Notes under the pieces: model-generated
The model's input: the letters and a program-made list of their open reading frames with translations, nothing else
Database searches by the model: none
Told to the model about the DNA's origin: nothing
In this document: positions 27,461 through 35,322 of the stretch, in pieces
How the letters are laid out: each line of letters begins with the position of its first letter
How positions within the stretch are numbered: the first letter of the stretch is position 1
NCBI GenBank assembly: GCA_022394755.1
Contig: JAGFCA010000029.1
Coordinates: 1-64,000, forward strand
Reading direction: 5' to 3'
From: Candidatus Poribacteria bacterium
GTDB lineage: Bacteria > Poribacteria > WGA-4E > WGA-3G
Length of the DNA: 64,000 bases
Program-made: the position numbers and the translations under genes

Positions 27461-28003
27461 ATGAAAATCTATACAAAATTTGGTGATACTGGTGATACTG
27501 CATTATATGGCGGATCTCGTATCTCAAAAGATACATTACAAATTGAAGCAATCGGTACAGTGGATGAATTGAATGCGTTTATTGGTTTTGCGAATACATT
27601 AATTGAAGAATCGGATATATCTGATATATTAGAACGGGTTCAAAATCATTTGTTTTCACTTGGAGCAGACTTAGCTACCCCAGATTCACATACAAAATCC
27701 CATACTATACGTATAACAGGGGATTTTACAGAAGAAATGGAAAGACTAATTGATTCATTGTCAGAGGAGTTACCACCATTGACAAACTTTATTCTACCTG
27801 GAGGGAGTAATGCAGGTGGACTTATCCATTTAGCAAGAACTGTATGTCGGAGGTCTGAACGGTGTGTTGTAAGACTATCAAAAGAGCTTGATATTAATCC
27901 TGAAATCATCATTTGCCTTAACCGATTATCTGATCTACTGTTTGTAGTAGCAAGAGTAGTGAACAATAGATCAAATTCATCCGAACCCATCTGGAAGACA
28001 TAA
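27461..28003 (+). CDS. pduO: Cob(I)alamin adenosyltransferase, PduO type
   Basis: A 180-aa ATP:corrinoid adenosyltransferase that makes adenosylcobalamin from cob(I)alamin. The ATP-binding N terminus IYTKFGDTGDTALYGG, the AIGTVDELNAFIG block, NFILPGGSNAGGLIHLARTVCRR and the C-terminal LNRLSDLLFVVARVVN are diagnostic. Length is standard for a free-standing enzyme. It is followed 8 nt later by a ComEA-like gene. In other bacteria PduO-type enzymes often serve B12-dependent enzymes in microcompartments, and a microcompartment vertex gene lies 4 kb away, but no B12-dependent diol dehydratase is present in the window. Confidence 0.93.
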   Translation: MKIYTKFGDTGDTALYGGSRISKDTLQIEAIGTVDELNAFIGFANTLIEESDISDILERVQNHLFSLGADLATPDSHTKSHTIRITGDFTEEMERLIDSLSEELPPLTNFILPGGSNAGGLIHLARTVCRRSERCVVRLSKELDINPEIIICLNRLSDLLFVVARVVNNRSNSSEPIWKT

Positions 28004-28011
28004 CTAAATCT

Positions 28012-28443
28012 ATGAAGGAACAAAAAGAAAGTCAAACTAAAATTGAAGGAATTGTCTCAAGACATTATTATCGTGCAGTAATATTCCTTATTGTAACGAT
28101 TTTGCTTGGATCAGTTTTTTGGGGAATTAGAAGATATAATCCTGCATTGTTTCTTGGTAAACCTGATCTGATTGCAGTTCCGAATGATGAACAACCAACA
28201 CAAAAACCTAACCAGATAAAAGAAGAAATCGAGACTCAACAGAAACCTTTACTACTAAATATTAATTTAGCAACTGAAGAAGAACTTCAGACACTTCCAA
28301 GTATTGGTCCACAAATGGCAAAACGGATTGTTCAATTTCGGAAGGAGAATAGTGATTTTAAGTCGGTTAATGATCTTATTGGTGTAAAAGGTATAGGTGA
28401 GAAGACTTTAGAGAAAATCAGACCTTTCATTGATGTAGATTGA
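28012..28443 (+). CDS. ComEA-like helix-hairpin-helix protein
   Basis: A 143-aa membrane-anchored DNA-binding-type protein. Residues about 24-41 form a single span (AVIFLIVTILLGSVFWG), followed by a polar linker rich in Gln, Pro and Lys, then two helix-hairpin-helix motifs (LATEEELQTLPSIGPQMAKR and KSVNDLIGVKGIGEKTLEKI). This is the layout of the competence DNA receptor ComEA, which binds incoming double-stranded DNA. No other competence genes are nearby. Its start is 8 nt after the adenosyltransferase stop, so the two are cotranscribed. It converges with the cyclo-ligase gene. Confidence 0.85.
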   Translation: MKEQKESQTKIEGIVSRHYYRAVIFLIVTILLGSVFWGIRRYNPALFLGKPDLIAVPNDEQPTQKPNQIKEEIETQQKPLLLNINLATEEELQTLPSIGPQMAKRIVQFRKENSDFKSVNDLIGVKGIGEKTLEKIRPFIDVD

Positions 28444-28460
28444 TTGACGGAAATAAGTAC

Positions 28461-29054
28461 TTAGGTTAAGAGACCATTTTCAGTACATATATACTTCATA
28501 GGTATATCCCAAGTTTGAGGATATGTATTCTCAACGAGTTGTGTATGAAAAGCAAGACCAATTGTTTCAGCAATTGGACAGGATGGTAGAAATCTATCGT
28601 AGAAACCTTTACCGTATCCCAGTCGATATCCATTCATATCAAACGCAATTCCCGGTACTATAATTTGCGTTAAGTCTGTAGAAGGAAATACTGGACAATT
28701 CTCATTAGGCTCAAGCATCCCAAGTCTATGTTGAACTAAATCAGATGAATGATTTTTGATACATCTTGGAATTAATATACCTTTCTCATTATCAACAACA
28801 GGAGCAGTGACATTTTTTCCAATATTTAATAGATATTCTACTAATGTTTGGGTATTCACTTCACTTTTCATACTCAAATAAACCATCACTCCGTTAGTCG
28901 AATCATTCTCAAACAAATTTTCTTGTTTTTTCAACCATTCAATTAAATGTGTACAGATCTTTTTACTGAATACTTCTCGAGTTGAAGTTGATAGTCTTTT
29001 TCGTCTATTTAAAGACTCTCTACGAATTAATTTCCTTTTCTCCTCAAAATCCAT
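28461..29054 (-). CDS. 5-formyltetrahydrofolate cyclo-ligase
   Basis: A 197-aa enzyme converting 5-formyl-THF to 5,10-methenyl-THF with ATP. The N-terminal KRKLIRRESLNRRKRLS basic segment and the signature VPGIAFDMNGYRLGYGKGFY are clear, and length is normal. It is the last gene of a four-gene minus-strand operon (EutN-like shell protein, histidine kinase, response regulator, cyclo-ligase) with gaps of 12, 10 and 11 nt, so it is probably co-expressed with them although its function is housekeeping. In several bacteria this gene sits next to 6S RNA; nothing in the short gaps here allows that. Confidence 0.93.
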   Translation of the reverse strand: MDFEEKRKLIRRESLNRRKRLSTSTREVFSKKICTHLIEWLKKQENLFENDSTNGVMVYLSMKSEVNTQTLVEYLLNIGKNVTAPVVDNEKGILIPRCIKNHSSDLVQHRLGMLEPNENCPVFPSTDLTQIIVPGIAFDMNGYRLGYGKGFYDRFLPSCPIAETIGLAFHTQLVENTYPQTWDIPMKYICTENGLLT

Positions 29055-29065
29055 TCTATGATTTC

Positions 29066-30409
29066 CTAATTATCCAGATCAAGTTGACTTGAATGTTTTG
29101 CCAGAGCATCACGGAATGTAGATGGTTTCATAGAAAGTAGTCTTGCAGCACGCGTTTTGTTTCCATCAGTCTTCCGCATAGCCCATGAAATCAGTTCTCT
29201 TTCTGTTGATCTTATTATGTCATGAAAGGATGTAATGTTAGTTGTTTGTTCAAATTTCTGTGGTGAGGGTAATTTTAATTCAATGGGTATATCTTCGTTT
29301 GTAATATCTGAACCAGAATTAATGGTAACCAGTCGTTCAATAATATTTTCAAGTTCACTGATGTTCCCTGGCCATGGATATTCTGTAAGAAGGGTTACAG
29401 CTTCTTGTTTTATTCCAATGGGTTGATTTGGTGAGAATATGTCTAAGAAATGAGTAATTAACATTGGTATGTCCCCTTTTCTTTCGCGTAAGGGTGGAAG
29501 GAATAAAGGAATGACATTTAATTGATAGTATAAGTCTTCAATAAATTCTTTCACCTTAACCTTCTCTTTTAAATTCTCACGAGAAGTAGAAATTATTCGT
29601 ATATCAATATCAGTACTATTTGAATTATTCAATTCCAGATTCTGATCATCTAATTTGGAAAGAAGTTTGGCTTGTAAATGTGATGGAATTGAATCTACAT
29701 TTGCTATAAAAAGTGTACCGTTATTTGCTAATTGTATTTTTCCTTGTCGTGTTTCTACTCCAAACAGATCAGTTTCTATAACCTCTTCTGTCATACCATG
29801 ACAGTTGATACTTACAAGTGGTTCGTGTTTCCTTTTACTCTGTAAGTGAATAGTTTTAGCTAAAAGAGACTTTCCAGTACCTTCCTCCCCATATATAATT
29901 ATATTACTGTCAGCAGCTGATATTTTAGGAATTTGACTAAAGATTTCTTGAATTTGTTGACTATTCCCAATAAGTGTTTGAAATAGTGATTGTTCTTGGG
30001 CAGTTTCAACAGATTTTGTTTTTTCTGAATGATCTTCTTTATTTGTTTTTCCTCTTAGCGATTTTAACTTCTCCAACATTAAGATTAATTCACCGCTTGA
30101 AAAAGGTTTTTTTATATAATTATATGCACCAAATCGAAGTGCTTCCACAGCGGTTTCAACACTTGCATAGGCAGTCATGACTATAACAGTGATATGTGGA
30201 TGTTCTTTTTTTACTTTTTTTAGAAAATCAATGCCATGCATCTGTGGCATTCTTAAATCGGTAACTAATACATCAAATGGCTCTTGTTGTAAAAGTTGAA
30301 GTCCAATTAATGGTGATTCAACAGCTATGACATCATAATTTGATTCGCGTAAATCATCACGAAGTGTCATACATTTCAGTTTTTCATCATCAACCACAAG
30401 AATTTTCAT
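29066..30409 (-). CDS. NtrC-family response regulator lacking the GAFTGA loop
   Basis: A 447-aa protein with a receiver domain (residues 1-120; phosphoacceptor Asp near 52 in VLVTDLRMP, Lys in NYIKKPF), an AAA+ domain (about 145-375; Walker A YGEEGTGKS near 175) and a C-terminal Fis-type helix-turn-helix (DGNKTRAARLLSMKPSTFRD). Two core features are altered. Between DLFG and GKIQLA the family normally has about 12 residues containing GAFTGA, and here only TRQ remains. The Walker B segment normally reads GGTLFLDEI, and here is NGTLFIANV, losing the acidic pair. It therefore probably cannot remodel sigma-54 polymerase in the canonical way and may act as a plain DNA-binding regulator. AGGAGG 6 nt before ATG; cognate kinase immediately upstream. 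Confidence 0.92.
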   Translation of the reverse strand: MKILVVDDEKLKCMTLRDDLRESNYDVIAVESPLIGLQLLQQEPFDVLVTDLRMPQMHGIDFLKKVKKEHPHITVIVMTAYASVETAVEALRFGAYNYIKKPFSSGELILMLEKLKSLRGKTNKEDHSEKTKSVETAQEQSLFQTLIGNSQQIQEIFSQIPKISAADSNIIIYGEEGTGKSLLAKTIHLQSKRKHEPLVSINCHGMTEEVIETDLFGVETRQGKIQLANNGTLFIANVDSIPSHLQAKLLSKLDDQNLELNNSNSTDIDIRIISTSRENLKEKVKVKEFIEDLYYQLNVIPLFLPPLRERKGDIPMLITHFLDIFSPNQPIGIKQEAVTLLTEYPWPGNISELENIIERLVTINSGSDITNEDIPIELKLPSPQKFEQTTNITSFHDIIRSTERELISWAMRKTDGNKTRAARLLSMKPSTFRDALAKHSSQLDLDN

Positions 30410-30419
30410 TACATACCTC

Positions 30420-32180
30420 CTAAGAATGGACTTCTACTATAGGCAGTCTTACCGTAAATGTTGAACCAAAACCTTCTTTACTCTCCACCTCAATAACACC
30501 TTGATGTTGTCTAATAATTCGATCAGAAACAGATAGTCCAAGTCCTGTACCTTTTTCAGTAATCTGTGTTGTATAGAACGGATCGAAAATCCTATCTTGA
30601 ACGGTATCCGAAATCCCAATACCAGAGTCAATTACCCTTACATAGGCAGTTTGTTTTGTAATCAATGTATCAGGTGGTAGTTCACCCGTCTGGAATAGTA
30701 AACTCCCCCCATCTGGCATGGCGGTAATTGCATTTAATGTCAAATTTAGGATTACTTGTTCTAATAAATGTTTATCACCACGGATATCGGATATGTCATT
30801 AATAAAATCTTTCTTTATTGAAATTCCTTTTTCAGTAGCACTATAATTTAATAAACCTACAGTTTCATTAACGACTTCATTTATATTTATTGCAGTGAGA
30901 TTTAGTTCATGGGGTCGAGAAAAATCAAGTAGTTTCCCGACAGTTCCCTCCATGCGCTGAATTGCATCTTCCATTAAGACTAAATATTCTTTAGTTTGTA
31001 ATTTATTTTCTGGATTACGTTGTATTCTTAGAATACAATTTAAGAGTCCATCTAACGGATTGTTGATCTCATGAGCTACTCCTGCAGCTAATTCACCAAT
31101 GGCAGCCATTTTTTCAGAAAAAATGAGTTGCTGCTCCATACGTTTTCTGTCAGTAACATCTCGTGAAACAAGTACAGTACCTAAATAGAATTCCTCCTCA
31201 TCCCTTACCGCAGCATAAGTGTTCTCAAAGAATTTGTCACCTATCTTAAGGTTTTTTGTTTCGATTGCATCCTGTCCTTCAGAAAAGTCCTGTGATATTT
31301 GGTCGAGTGTTTCAGTACTTCCAAACTGTCTCTCATTATCAATGTCAATACTCAATTCTTCATTATGAATTTGTTGTGCTGCTTTATTGAATAGAGTAGT
31401 CTGATTTGTTGAATCTACAAAAACTACACCTTCCTGCATGGATTCGATAATAGATTGTAATTTATTTCTTTCAAAGACGACCTCTTTTCTTGTTTCTTCT
31501 AATTCCTCAACCTTCTCTTCTAAATTTTCTTTTAGATCTCTTGTTTCTGTTTCTCTTTCTCTTGCTGTTTGTGTTATTGTAGTTGCCAGATACACGGAAA
31601 AGAAGAGAGTACTTGTGAAAATAAAGAGTACTCCCCAAATATACATGGGATCACGCCAGAGAGTTATAGGTAGAAAATTATTTAAATGGTAATGTGGTAG
31701 GATTCCAAAATACTCAAGAAAAATGAGTGAACTTAGTAGGAGGGTGTTTAGAGTTGCTAATATATAACTGACACGTTTAGATAGGATAATACTTGCAATA
31801 ATTAAGTGAAAAATGAAGTAGAAAATAAATGGATTTTCAACTCCACCACTGAAATGTATTAGAGCAATCAAAGACAATAGATCAAGTATTATATGTATAC
31901 CTGCTTGTCTTTTTATAGAGATTAATTGTTGTTGTTCTGGTGCCTTGCGGAGTATCTTCGGTTCAAAGTTATAAAGAACCATCAGAATTGCAATGACATA
32001 TAATGGTAACGGATGGGAAATCATGTCGCGTGCTAAGTTTGCAACCGTTACCGTGAAGAACACCCCTGCAATTGCAATCCAACGAAGTTTGACTAACCAT
32101 CCAATCTGTTTGATTAATTCCAGTTTTAATGGCAGTTCATCATCGCTTGTAGTTTCTGGGAACAATTTATCCTGTTCCAT
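30420..32180 (-). CDS. Membrane-bound PAS sensor histidine kinase (NtrB-like)
   Basis: A 586-aa sensor kinase. The N-terminal about 170 residues contain several hydrophobic spans (WIAIAGVFFTVTVA, LYVIAILMVLYNF, IHIILDLLSLIALI, ILATLNTLLLSSLIFL, IWGVLFIFTSTLFFS), with hardly any periplasmic loop. A coiled coil (RDLKENLEEKVEELEETRKE) leads to a PAS domain (about 250-345), then the HisKA domain with phospho-acceptor H370 (GVAHEINNPLDG) and the HATPase domain (NLTLNAITAMPDGG, VIDSGIGISD, TEKGTGLGLSV). It should phosphorylate the regulator encoded 10 nt downstream. The signal is unknown; an intramembrane or cytoplasmic cue is likely from the short loops. Confidence 0.92.
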   Translation of the reverse strand: MEQDKLFPETTSDDELPLKLELIKQIGWLVKLRWIAIAGVFFTVTVANLARDMISHPLPLYVIAILMVLYNFEPKILRKAPEQQQLISIKRQAGIHIILDLLSLIALIHFSGGVENPFIFYFIFHLIIASIILSKRVSYILATLNTLLLSSLIFLEYFGILPHYHLNNFLPITLWRDPMYIWGVLFIFTSTLFFSVYLATTITQTARERETETRDLKENLEEKVEELEETRKEVVFERNKLQSIIESMQEGVVFVDSTNQTTLFNKAAQQIHNEELSIDIDNERQFGSTETLDQISQDFSEGQDAIETKNLKIGDKFFENTYAAVRDEEEFYLGTVLVSRDVTDRKRMEQQLIFSEKMAAIGELAAGVAHEINNPLDGLLNCILRIQRNPENKLQTKEYLVLMEDAIQRMEGTVGKLLDFSRPHELNLTAININEVVNETVGLLNYSATEKGISIKKDFINDISDIRGDKHLLEQVILNLTLNAITAMPDGGSLLFQTGELPPDTLITKQTAYVRVIDSGIGISDTVQDRIFDPFYTTQITEKGTGLGLSVSDRIIRQHQGVIEVESKEGFGSTFTVRLPIVEVHS

Positions 32181-32192
32181 CAGTCGTTCTCA

Positions 32193-32480
32193 CTATTTCA
32201 TATATCGAACTTCACCACTTACCTCAATGGTGTCAACAATTGCCATAACAACGGCGTCTACAGGTTTGTTACTTGTAATACTTGTTTGTCGTGCAGAACT
32301 CCCAGTTGCAACAAGTACAATTTCTCCAATACCAGCACCTACTGCATCAACCGCTACAGTATATTGTTTTTCTACCTCTCCCTCTAAATCTACATCTTGG
32401 ACAATCATCAACTTACTACCAACAAGTTTTTCATCTTTCTGTGTTGCGACAACTGTCCCAGTAACCTTTCCAAGTGTCAT
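32193..32480 (-). CDS. EutN/CcmL-type microcompartment vertex (BMC-P) protein
   Basis: A 95-aa pentameric shell-vertex protein family member. The family pattern is unmistakable: MTLGKVTGTVVATQKDEKLV, GSKLMIVQ, VAVDAVGAGIGEIVLVATGS and the C-terminal KPVDAVVMAIVDTIEV. In carboxysomes and catabolic microcompartments this protein caps the icosahedral vertices. No hexameric shell gene (BMC-H), signature enzyme or encapsulation partner is present in the window. It is the first gene of an operon with a two-component system (12 nt to the kinase), an unusual setting. It may supply vertices for a shell encoded elsewhere or have a stand-alone role. Confidence 0.92.
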   Translation of the reverse strand: MTLGKVTGTVVATQKDEKLVGSKLMIVQDVDLEGEVEKQYTVAVDAVGAGIGEIVLVATGSSARQTSITSNKPVDAVVMAIVDTIEVSGEVRYMK

Positions 32481-32624
32481 TAATAAAGCCTTTCGGATTA
32501 GACTATTAGTTCAATTCGTAATCCATTCTTATTGATTAGATTTCTACATATATTTATATTTGAAATTATACACAATAAATAGTGAAAAATCAAGATGTAA
32601 TAAGAGTAGAACACTATGCTTTCG

Positions 32625-32653
32625 TTGACAGCACTACCCTGATATGCTATAGT
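32625..32653 (+). promoter_or_regulatory. Sigma-70-type promoter for the thiO-like gene
   Basis: TTGACA (32625-32630), exactly 17 nt, then TATAGT (32648-32653), matching the consensus at eleven of twelve positions. The expected start of transcription is near 32660, giving a short leader to the TTG start at 32706. It also lies in the divergent interval with the EutN operon. Confidence 0.75.
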
Positions 32654-32705
32654 ATCATCATCTTTCTGTTAGGCTATAGAAGCGTTTTGATATATGGGGT
32701 AGACT

Positions 32706-33812
32706 TTGACTAAGAATAGGTTTGATGTTGTAATCATTGGTGCTGGAATAATAGGTTGTTCTATTGCCTATGAGCTTGCTAAGAAAAATGTAAAAGTAAT
32801 ACTAATTGATAAAGCAAGCAATGTTGGCACAGAATCCTCTTGGGCAGGTGCTGGAATACTCACATCCCATGCTACAACAAACGAACCGTATCCTGAATTA
32901 TGTCGGGCAAGTCTTGATTTGTATCCTCATGTAACTGAAGAACTTAAAGCGGAAACAAATATTGACATTGAATTTATTCGATCAGGAACGATTTCTGTGT
33001 TCTTTGATGAAAAAGAGGCTACTGGTTTAATTGGATTAGCAGAACGTAGAGTAAATAGAGGGTTTTCTGCAGAAATCCTTTCTCCAGAAAAGGTATGGGA
33101 ATTAGAACCCTCAGTATCATACGATATTGAAGGTGCAGTGCTATTTCCTGAAGATGGTCATGTTCGCAATCCTAAAATGGTAAAGGCATTAGCAATTGGG
33201 GCATCAAATCATGGTTCAGAATTTCTTTTAGGAAATCCCGTTTCAAGCTTTATCCAAGAAAATGGTCAAGTAACTGGTGTAAATGTAAATGGAGAATCTA
33301 TATATGCAGATTCATTTGTAATCGCTGCCGGATGTTGGTCAGGTAAAATTGCTTCTGACCTTGACTTTCAAATTTCTATTTCACCTGCAAAAGGACAGAT
33401 TGTATTAATTGAGTCTGTACCACCCTTAATCACTCGTACAATTGATGGGCTTGGAATTTATATTGTACCGCGTACAGATGGAAGAATATTGCTTGGTGCA
33501 ACAGTTGAGATGGTAGGATATGACAAGACTCCAACTGTAGATGGTGTGAAACAGATGATTGATGCAGCAATTGCCATTGTTCCAGAGTTAGCTGCATGTA
33601 AATTCGACCAAACTTGGGTGGGTTTACGACCTTATTATAAAAACGGACCATGTTTAGGGTACATACCAGGATATGACAATGTTGTGTTGGCATCTGGCCA
33701 TTATAAGAATGGGATATTACTTGCTCCAATCACTGGCAAACTTATTTCTGAACTATTAACATCTGAAAAAACATCATTACCTTTAACACCTTTTGAACCA
33801 AAAGAAATATAG
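32706..33812 (+). CDS. FAD-dependent amine oxidase, glycine oxidase ThiO-like
   Basis: A 368-aa D-amino-acid-oxidase-fold flavoprotein. The Rossmann FAD motif is at residues 7-34 (DVVIIGAGIIGCSIAYELA then ILIDK), followed by SSWAGAGIL, typical of ThiO/glycine oxidases. The C terminus has VGLRPYYKNGPCLGYIPG and SGHYKNGILLAPITG. ThiO oxidises glycine to the imine used for the thiazole of thiamine, but without neighbouring thi genes a catabolic amine oxidase is equally possible. The start is TTG with GGGGT upstream and a near-consensus promoter. Confidence 0.83.
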   Translation: MTKNRFDVVIIGAGIIGCSIAYELAKKNVKVILIDKASNVGTESSWAGAGILTSHATTNEPYPELCRASLDLYPHVTEELKAETNIDIEFIRSGTISVFFDEKEATGLIGLAERRVNRGFSAEILSPEKVWELEPSVSYDIEGAVLFPEDGHVRNPKMVKALAIGASNHGSEFLLGNPVSSFIQENGQVTGVNVNGESIYADSFVIAAGCWSGKIASDLDFQISISPAKGQIVLIESVPPLITRTIDGLGIYIVPRTDGRILLGATVEMVGYDKTPTVDGVKQMIDAAIAIVPELAACKFDQTWVGLRPYYKNGPCLGYIPGYDNVVLASGHYKNGILLAPITGKLISELLTSEKTSLPLTPFEPKEI

Positions 33813-33851
33813 AGATTCTTCTGAATACACAAACTCTGGATTAAAATTGTG

Positions 33852-33892
33852 AATACCTATTTCCTGTTGATGAGAGCAGGAATTAAGGTATT
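33852..33892. terminator. Imperfect stem-loop after the thiO-like gene
   Basis: Arms AATACCTATTTCCTG (33852-33866) and CAGGAATT..AGGTATT (33877-33892) pair over about 14 positions with a small internal irregularity. It begins 40 nt after the stop. No strong T-tract follows, so it is a moderate terminator candidate. Confidence 0.45.
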
Positions 33893-33971
33893 ATCTATTC
33901 GAATTTAATCCCTAAACTTGCAATTGATAATACTTCATATTGGATTCAATTAATCATAAAGAAGATTTAAA

Positions 33972-34158
33972 ATGACAGGTCTTTCAATTATAGCAATGTT
34001 CATCGGATTTATCACTGCGATATTTTGAATGTTTGTAGATTGGCGAGCAATGATAGCACACGAAAAAAATCGCTAATTCGCTTGAATTCATGGCACGAGA
34101 AAGTGCAGGAGTTAATAAGGCTAATGACAATACAGGTTCTGATACTACTAAAATATAG
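33972..34158 (+). pseudogene. Small membrane-protein gene with in-frame TGA and frameshift
   Basis: The frame starts MTGLSIIAMFIGFITAIF, a hydrophobic helix, meets TGA at 34026-34028 and continues in the same frame with MFVDWRAMIAHEK. At a run of seven A residues (34063-34069) the open reading passes to another frame that continues IANSLEFMARESAGVNKAND and ends at TAG 34156-34158. Read across both breaks this gives a sensible product of about 60 residues, one membrane helix plus an amphipathic polar tail. The two lesions suggest a decayed gene or two sequence errors. I do not recognise a family. Confidence 0.45.
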
Positions 34159-34239
34159 AGTAAATTAAATATCTTGTTTATCCAGACATAATACATTACT
34201 AAAATGGTTTCTTACAAGACTATAAATAAATGGAGAAAA

Positions 34240-35259
34240 ATGGAAAAGATTAGAATTGCTTTTATCGGTTGTGGTGGTATGTCATCTCAATTACAACAGT
34301 GTATTCCAATGATTCCTGAATTTGAGTTTGTCGCGACCTGTGACCTTGTTGAAGAAAAGGCAAAGTCAAATGCACGCAGATTTGGTGCACTTAGACATTA
34401 CACTGATTATAATGAGATGTTTTCTAATGAGGAATTATATGCAGTAGCAGTTGTTGGTAGACCAGAAGATAAACTACATCGTGATATTGGTATTGAATGT
34501 CTGAATAAAGGATATCATATCTATACAGAAAAACCACCAGCGACAACCTCAGATGGTGCCAAGATGTTGGTAGATGCATCAATAGCAACTGGTAAAACAG
34601 GTATGGTAGGTACGATGTGGCGACATGCTCCTGCACATCAGATGGCAAAACAATTGATGGACGAAGAGGAATTTGGAGTAGCGTGTCAATATCATACACG
34701 GTATCTTGCGCCTGGTCCTCGGTTATCTGAAGGTGGTACACCTTTTGTATGGCCATTTATGTTGGATCAAGTAATTCATCCAACAGATTGTATGCGATTT
34801 TTTATGGGACAAGTAAAGGAAGTCCATGCATTGGGTACAATTGATCCACCATCAAGAAATGTTTCAATTTCGGTAAATCTACGTTATGAAAACGATGCTG
34901 TCGGAACTATGACACTTGGTACAGGACCTGTATTGGAAGCAATGGTTTTTATTAAAGGAACAAACAATCATGCAATCCAAGTATTTGATACACGCAAATT
35001 AAAGCGGTATCGTGTGCCAACATGGTCTGGTGAAGGTGGTGGTTATATAGATACACCGACTGAAGGATGGGATCTTAATTCTGCTTACCACGGAATTGGA
35101 AGACCCGGTTATCTTGAAGAAATGCGTCATTGGGCACAATCCCTACAAGCAGGAAAACAACCACATTCAAGTCTTGAAGATGCATATCAAAATATGCGTG
35201 TATTAGAGGCTATTAGTCAAAGTATAGAAAGTCGTGAGGTTGTTTCATTAACTACTTAG
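34240..35259 (+). CDS. Gfo/Idh/MocA-family oxidoreductase
   Basis: A 339-aa NAD(P)-dependent dehydrogenase with a canonical cofactor loop, IAFIGCGGMSSQLQQ, the family lysine in YTEKPPATTSDGAK, and the C-terminal substrate domain (DQVIHPTDCMRFFMG). It likely oxidises a sugar, inositol or amino-sugar derivative; the substrate is unknown. ATG 34240 (MEKIRIAFIGCGG) was preferred to an in-frame ATG at 34204 because TGGAGA lies directly before it and the protein then starts at the family boundary. It is only distantly similar to the copy at 9.9 kb, which has lost the glycine-rich loop. Confidence 0.88.
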   Translation: MEKIRIAFIGCGGMSSQLQQCIPMIPEFEFVATCDLVEEKAKSNARRFGALRHYTDYNEMFSNEELYAVAVVGRPEDKLHRDIGIECLNKGYHIYTEKPPATTSDGAKMLVDASIATGKTGMVGTMWRHAPAHQMAKQLMDEEEFGVACQYHTRYLAPGPRLSEGGTPFVWPFMLDQVIHPTDCMRFFMGQVKEVHALGTIDPPSRNVSISVNLRYENDAVGTMTLGTGPVLEAMVFIKGTNNHAIQVFDTRKLKRYRVPTWSGEGGGYIDTPTEGWDLNSAYHGIGRPGYLEEMRHWAQSLQAGKQPHSSLEDAYQNMRVLEAISQSIESREVVSLTT

Positions 35260-35322
35260 AGTATCGACTTATACTTCAGTTGATAAAATTTGAATTGATT
35301 ACAGATTCTTCCGATTAGTATC

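Noticed and set aside
27646..28035. 129-codon frame antisense to the adenosyltransferase
   Set aside because: It mirrors the codon structure of a clearly recognised gene on the other strand and has no family features.
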